Below are positions 21,843 to 25,345 of a stretch of DNA of 25,345 nucleotides, piece by piece. The DNA is from a virus, in IMG/VR virus record IMGVR_UViG_3300048551_000139, positions 1 through 25,345 of that record; one strand, written 5' to 3'. Positions within the stretch are counted from its first letter, which is position 1. The number at the start of each line of letters is the position of its first letter. Position numbers and translations under genes: made by a program. The notes under the pieces are model-generated. The model was not told where the DNA came from. It did no database searches and saw only the letters and a program-made list of their open reading frames with translations.

Positions 21843-22086
21843 ACCTTATTTAGTTTATTTTTATCCTTATGAGGATGATCGTTTTTTTGAAAAGTCAAAA
21901 AAGCCTCAAGACCATGTTTGTTGTGTAATGGCATCTAGTCAAAAAGAAGCCATGGCCAAAACAGAAATAATAGCCCAAAATAATGGGGTTAAGTTTGTTA
22001 AGTTTATGGGAATTGGAACAGGAAAAGAAGAGTGGGTAAACGAACATGAACCTCTTAGAGATTATGGAAGAGGACCAAGAAAATAA
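21820..22086 (+). CDS. Small hypothetical protein
   Basis: This is an 88-residue protein if started at 21820, or 86 if started at the second ATG (21826). It has an alpha/beta pattern: a YLVYFYPYEDDRFF strand, a SSQKEAMAKTEIIAQNNG helix, a VKFVKFMGIGTG strand and a polar tail. The strand VCCVMASSQKEAMAKTE recalls small ferredoxin-like phage proteins that link changes in residue and helix position, but no family is recognised. It overlaps the upstream gene by 23 bases in another frame. Confidence 0.6.
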   Translation: MRMESQIKPYLVYFYPYEDDRFFEKSKKPQDHVCCVMASSQKEAMAKTEIIAQNNGVKFVKFMGIGTGKEEWVNEHEPLRDYGRGPRK

Positions 22087-22114
22087 AATATATAAAAAAA
22101 ATAAAAATTAAACA

Positions 22115-22348
22115 ATGTCAACAAAACATCCCTGGGAATATAAACAAGAAGTTATAAAAGATAAAGCTAGTAAAGAAGAATTTCAAAAACTTATAGACAA
22201 AATTAAGAATAAAGAAGATCAACACAAGTCAGATATGTTTATAAAAAAAGGAACAAAATCCAAAACAAAAAAAACTCAATATCATTTCATTAATGGAATT
22301 CCACATAAGATGGTTGGTGGAAATTGGGTTCCTTTAACTAAAATGTAA
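22115..22348 (+). CDS. Small Lys-rich hypothetical protein
   Basis: This 77-residue product has about one quarter Lys, an N-terminal helix (SKEEFQKLIDKIKNKEDQ), a basic linker (KKGTKSKTKKTQ) and a C-terminal beta-like element, YHFINGIPHKMVGGNWVPL. The start follows a long A-rich leader (ataaaaaaaataaaaattaaaca) without Shine-Dalgarno sequence, as elsewhere in the window. A nucleic-acid-associated role would fit the charge, but the function is unknown. Confidence 0.6.
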   Translation: MSTKHPWEYKQEVIKDKASKEEFQKLIDKIKNKEDQHKSDMFIKKGTKSKTKKTQYHFINGIPHKMVGGNWVPLTKM

Positions 22349-22389
22349 ACAAAACCGATTATCGAGATATAATACTTAAAATAAATTAC

Positions 22390-22674
22390 ATGAAGAGTAT
22401 ATTAGAAGAAGCAAATGACATTGTAAATAATAGAAGTGAAGAAGCAGATAGAAATTATGGTCCTTTTTCTGAAGGAATGGATCGAGCTGCTATGATATTT
22501 CAAGGAATGACCGGCCATCCCGTAACCGGCGCTGATATGTTTAAAGCATTAGTAGCACTTAAATTTTCTAGAGAAAGCTACAACCACAAAAGAGATAATT
22601 TATTAGACGCAGTCGCGTACATTCAAGGATTAGATAACTACGTTCAGGAGAACAATTCTAAAAACAATGAATGA
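22390..22674 (+). CDS. DUF6378-like protein
   Basis: This 94-residue helical protein carries the pattern of a common phage family: an N-terminal LEEANDIVNNRSEEADRNYGPF, then MDRAAMIFQGMTGHPVTGADMF, ALVALKFSRESYNHKRDNLLDAVAY and a final YIQGLDNY helix. I know this layout as a domain of unknown function in many tailed phages (DUF6378, name from memory). The spaced Asn, Tyr, Lys and Asp residues suggest a nucleotide-pyrophosphohydrolase-like helical bundle, which would suit the adjacent dCTPase/dUTPase. That link is inference. The end overlaps the next small gene by eight bases. Confidence 0.7.
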   Translation: MKSILEEANDIVNNRSEEADRNYGPFSEGMDRAAMIFQGMTGHPVTGADMFKALVALKFSRESYNHKRDNLLDAVAYIQGLDNYVQENNSKNNE

Positions 22675-22834
22675 TAAAAGACCTAAAAACCCAATTAAAG
22701 TAACTCACCCTAAATATGGTACAGGAGAGGTTTACGAATATTTTGAATTTTACAATGAAGAATTTATGAATATAAAATTTGAAAAGTTAGATAAAGTAAT
22801 GTACCTTAGTTCAGATTCTATAAAAAAAATATAA
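22667..22834 (+). CDS. 55-residue Tudor-like miniprotein
   Basis: An open frame from the ATG at 22667 to TAA at 22834 fits exactly between its neighbours, overlapping the preceding stop and ending one base before the next start. The protein reads as a small five-strand barrel: VTHPKYGTGEVYEYF, a turn, FMNIKFEKLDKVMYL and SDSIKKI. 'V-x-H-x-x-[YFW]-G-x-G-x-V' followed by 'h-x-F' and a final Ile-Lys is the signature of the Tudor-like domain at the C-terminus of PcrA/UvrD helicases and in CarD-like RNA polymerase-binding proteins. A stand-alone RNA polymerase- or helicase-binding factor is possible. This is a pattern match on a short protein, so confidence in the function is moderate. Confidence 0.65.
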   Translation: MNDKRPKNPIKVTHPKYGTGEVYEYFEFYNEEFMNIKFEKLDKVMYLSSDSIKKI

Positions 22835-23875
22835 ATGAAAGTAGCAATAACGTCAGTATTTTCAAACTTAACGTACAATAGTAAAAACCACAGAGGATTA
22901 GAGGTAACATACTTTAAAAAGCTTTTAGAAGAAAACAAATATGACGTTGATCTAATTGGTAAAAAAAATAGAAATACAGAAGAATTTGATTTCTATAAAA
23001 ACTACGCTGACACTGATTGGAATTCTTATGAAGCAGTTTTTATTCAATTAAGTACTGCTAATTTCTTTGGCGGTGTTGTTGGAGAACATACTGAACCAAT
23101 TGCAAGAGCCCTTGCAGGATATGGTGGTAAAATATATGTTTTAGTAAATGATCCTCGGATCGATTTCTTAAACCCAGTGGATAAGTTAAAAAGATTTAAT
23201 CTACTTCAAGATCTTAGCTCAGAGTGGTCCGAGATCATTGAGGAAGCAACATATTTATTTCCAGGTAAAGACATTAGTAAATTCTTAGGAAGAACACCTA
23301 AAAATTGGCAAAAACTAGATTGGTTTACATATATGTTTAAGCACAGAATGGCTGATAAGTTAAATAATACAAAAACAACAAACGCACTTTTTGATTTTGA
23401 TGCTCCTAAAAAAGAATGGGATGCCATTTACTATGGAGATAATCGAGCAGCCTTTAGAGAACAACAAGTTCGAAAGTATATGCCACATAGCGAAAAGAGT
23501 TTATTAGTAGGTTATAAAACTAAAAAAGTTCCAACGACCTTTGCAAAAAAGATGGAACACTCAGTTTTATTAGATACTATTTCAAAAAGTAAAGCAAGTT
23601 TAATATTAGGAGATGATGAACATTTAAATAATGTGACAACATTCCGCTTTTATGAAACTATGGCAAGTGATTGTTTGGCAGCGATCCAAATCGAATACGA
23701 TCCAGAAATGGAATTAATACAAGACCCTGTATTGCGTGATCAATTATATGTAAAATCGTCAAAGGATGTTGAGAAATTAGTAGCATCTTATTCGGATGAT
23801 TTAATTGCAAGACAGAAGAAAGAATTAAGAAACATATTTAACAGATTAGATATAACCTTTAAAATAAACAAGTAA
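22835..23875 (+). CDS. DNA beta-glucosyltransferase-like enzyme
   Basis: This 346-residue protein (T4 beta-glucosyltransferase: 351) aligns at the key sites I remember from T4. TANFFGGVVGE matches 'SINFFGGKPN'. VLVNDPRIDF has Asp106 where T4 has catalytic Asp100 in 'FTDIRLPF'. YYGDNRAAFRE has Arg204 and Arg208 for Arg191 and Arg195. LILGDDEHLNNVTTFRFYETMASD has Asp260 and Glu274 for Asp258 and Glu272, with identical spacing. The T4 enzyme moves glucose from UDP-glucose to 5-hydroxymethylcytosine in DNA, protecting it from restriction. The gene overlaps the dCTPase/dUTPase gene by one base, as expected for a modified-DNA pathway. The base and sugar actually used here are not proven. Confidence 0.8.
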   Translation: MKVAITSVFSNLTYNSKNHRGLEVTYFKKLLEENKYDVDLIGKKNRNTEEFDFYKNYADTDWNSYEAVFIQLSTANFFGGVVGEHTEPIARALAGYGGKIYVLVNDPRIDFLNPVDKLKRFNLLQDLSSEWSEIIEEATYLFPGKDISKFLGRTPKNWQKLDWFTYMFKHRMADKLNNTKTTNALFDFDAPKKEWDAIYYGDNRAAFREQQVRKYMPHSEKSLLVGYKTKKVPTTFAKKMEHSVLLDTISKSKASLILGDDEHLNNVTTFRFYETMASDCLAAIQIEYDPEMELIQDPVLRDQLYVKSSKDVEKLVASYSDDLIARQKKELRNIFNRLDITFKINK

Positions 23876-24342
23876 TGGCAAACATAGATAACGAATGTAA
23901 AGACTTAGAAGTAAAAGACTTTTATGATCAGTCAAACACACACTTAGCAGATATCATGGAAAACCAAAAAAAGATGCAAGAGCAGACTTATGGTTTTAAC
24001 TTTGATGATATGACAATTAGAGAAATTATGGATTTCTGGCACTGTAATACACATGCAGTTGTTGATGAAATTCACGAAATGACCGATGCTCTTGGTGGTA
24101 TTAAAGATGGTTCTGGAAATGCAGTATGGAAATACTGGAAAAAAGACTTTACAAAATACGATACATTAAAGATTTCTGACATGTCTGAAGGAGACAAAAA
24201 AGAATTGTATATGGAATGGGTAGATATTCTACACTTCTTTATTAATTACGCCGCTTCAATCGGGCTAGATGCTAAAACAGCATATAACTATTATTTCGCA
24301 AAAGCAGAAGAAAATGTTAACCGTCAGAAAAATAACTATTAA
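23875..24342 (+). CDS. 56: dCTPase/dUTPase, gp56-like (all-alpha NTP pyrophosphatase)
   Basis: This 155-residue all-helical protein shows the dimeric dUTPase/MazG-type metal site: Glu65 and Glu68 in DEIHEMTDAL, and Glu114 with Asp117 in MEWVDILHFFIN. Between them is AVWKYWKKDF, comparable to the 'AVWKKWK' of T4 gp56, and the C-terminus, YYFAKAEENVNRQKNNY, matches the T4 end 'YYLKNAENFARQ' in style. T4 gp56 hydrolyses dCTP and dUTP (and the diphosphates), removing dCTP so that hydroxymethyl-dCTP is incorporated. The start overlaps the glucosyltransferase stop and the stop overlaps the polymerase start (TAATG). A plain dUTPase is the alternative. Confidence 0.82.
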   Translation: MANIDNECKDLEVKDFYDQSNTHLADIMENQKKMQEQTYGFNFDDMTIREIMDFWHCNTHAVVDEIHEMTDALGGIKDGSGNAVWKYWKKDFTKYDTLKISDMSEGDKKELYMEWVDILHFFINYAASIGLDAKTAYNYYFAKAEENVNRQKNNY

Positions 24343-25345
24343 TGATATTAGATATCGAACAAAGAGATAGGGATGTCATTGTTTCCTATTACGATACTGA
24401 AGGTAAAGTAGCATATAAACAATATCCAATTGCTCAATTCCAGAATTGGTATATATGTGATGAAAAAGAAAAAGGAGTTAGTACTGAATTTAAAAACTGG
24501 GATGGAAGGCCTGTTAAATTAGGAAACGCTAGACAATTCAATAAATTTTCATTAAATTATTTTATAGACGGATTACCTGAAAAAGATAAAGAAGAAATTT
24601 TAGCATATAATATGCCTAAAACCTATTTTGTCGATATTGAAACCGAAATTGTAGATGGATTTCCTAAAGCTGAAGAAGCTAAAAGTAGAATTTTATCATT
24701 CTCAATTATTACACCAGAACGTAAAGCAATTGTATTAGGACTGGAAGATATGGCTCCTGATAAAATTAAAAAGATCAATGATGATACTAATGAGTATTTC
24801 AAAGACTTTGATCAGGATTGGGAATTTAAGTATCATAAGTTTAATACAGAATATGATATGGTATATACTTTTTTAATGAAGTTTTTACCTAAATTTCCAA
24901 TGATGACTGGCTGGAACTTTATAAACTATGACTGGCAATATATCGTAAATAGATGTAAAAGATTACAAATAGATGTTGCTGAGGTAGGTATGACTAAGAA
25001 GGTTGATAGAAACGATTCTAGACCTTTACATATTGGTATTTTAGATTACATGCAGTTATATGATAAATATGATCGTAGTGTGAAAGTAAAAGAATCTAAT
25101 GCACTTGATTATGTTTCTGGTCAAGTATTAAACGTAAAGAAGATTAAATACTCAGGCTCATTACAGGATTTATATAGAGATAATTTCGTTAAATACATTT
25201 ATTATAACGTGGTCGATTCAGTGCTGGTATACTATATTGATCAAAAGTTAAAATCAATGGAAGTTCTTTTAACTCTTGCAAATATAACAAGAATGCCGCT
25301 ATATAAAGCAGCTTCTCCAGTGGCAGTCACAGAATCTTTAATGGC
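24342..25345 (+). CDS. 43: DNA polymerase, gp43-like family B, N-terminal part (3' truncated)
   Basis: The 334 complete codons in the window cover the N-terminal and 3'-5' exonuclease domains of a T4-type family B polymerase. Exo I is FVDIETE (Asp98, Glu100; T4 Asp112, Glu114), Exo II is GWNFINYDWQYIVNR (Asp197; T4 'GWNIEGFDVPYIMNR') and Exo III is YYNVVDSVLVYYID, with Tyr288-x3-Asp292 as in T4 'YNIIDVESV'. The proofreading site therefore looks intact. The polymerase palm lies beyond the window. The start ATG (24342) overlaps the previous stop by one base, and no better start exists. The exonuclease domain begins slightly earlier than in T4, implying a shorter N-terminal region. Confidence 0.92.
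   Translation, partial: MILDIEQRDRDVIVSYYDTEGKVAYKQYPIAQFQNWYICDEKEKGVSTEFKNWDGRPVKLGNARQFNKFSLNYFIDGLPEKDKEEILAYNMPKTYFVDIETEIVDGFPKAEEAKSRILSFSIITPERKAIVLGLEDMAPDKIKKINDDTNEYFKDFDQDWEFKYHKFNTEYDMVYTFLMKFLPKFPMMTGWNFINYDWQYIVNRCKRLQIDVAEVGMTKKVDRNDSRPLHIGILDYMQLYDKYDRSVKVKESNALDYVSGQVLNVKKIKYSGSLQDLYRDNFVKYIYYNVVDSVLVYYIDQKLKSMEVLLTLANITRMPLYKAASPVAVTESLM

Noticed and set aside
22509-22530. Two CCGG-containing half-sites resembling an inverted repeat
   Set aside because: The flanks do not pair and the sequence is explained by codons of the DUF6378-like gene.
1-25345. tRNA genes, CRISPR arrays, insertion sequences and integrase
   Set aside because: No cloverleaf-like intergenic sequence, no regularly spaced repeats, and no transposase or recombinase motifs were seen; gaps between genes are all under 150 bases.

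Overview
The window is a densely packed, AT-rich segment of a large T4-like myovirus genome. Every gene lies on the + strand, and neighbours often overlap by 1-4 bases (TAATG and ATGA junctions). T4-type genes recognisable from sequence are a gp32 single-strand binding protein, gp61 primase, UvsY, UvsW, a gp56-like dCTPase/dUTPase, a beta-glucosyltransferase-like enzyme and the N-terminal third of gp43 DNA polymerase. Almost no start codon has a Shine-Dalgarno sequence; starts sit instead behind A-rich, G-poor stretches. That style of initiation, with the low GC, suggests a Bacteroidota (flavobacterium-like) host. The host is an inference.

Layout. (1) 1-3590: the end of a coiled-coil/beta-rich protein, a 684-residue probable virion protein, a tail-tube-fold protein and a small glycine-zipper protein. 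(2) 3593-8852: replication and recombination genes: RuvC-like resolvase, gp32 with a structured and repeat-bearing leader, primase, UvsY and UvsW. (3) 8888-18600: six large or unusual proteins (100 to 806 residues). Most begin with, or contain, short segments resembling the T4 capsid-targeting sequence (MKTYQEFIAE type). They are punctuated by hydrophobic-x-Glu|Ala/Gly/Ser sites that look like prohead-protease sites. Two contain nucleic-acid-ligase-like motifs and one of these ends in an NMN-adenylyltransferase-like domain. (4) 18699-21034: a terminator-bounded unit with methylglyoxal synthase, a cytidylyltransferase-like protein and an NAD-dependent sugar-nucleotide dehydratase. (5) 21113-25345: small unknown proteins, a Tudor-like miniprotein, the glucosyltransferase, the dCTPase/dUTPase and DNA polymerase.

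Three good intrinsic terminators (about 11321, 18655 and 21056) divide the right two thirds into transcription units. A TTATATTAGTAGTAT element follows two of them, and a shorter related sequence follows the third.

The most interesting reading is a two-part system. The first part is DNA modification: glucosyltransferase plus dCTP removal, perhaps supplied by phage sugar-nucleotide enzymes. The second is a large cargo of internal head proteins, made as modular polyproteins, cut by the prohead protease during head maturation and possibly injected with the DNA. In T4 the same pairing exists, because glucosyl-hydroxymethylcytosine DNA is accompanied by injected internal protein IPI*, which blocks a restriction enzyme that attacks such DNA. 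Here the cargo is much larger and includes enzyme-like domains. I see no tRNA genes, CRISPR arrays, insertion sequences or integration genes.
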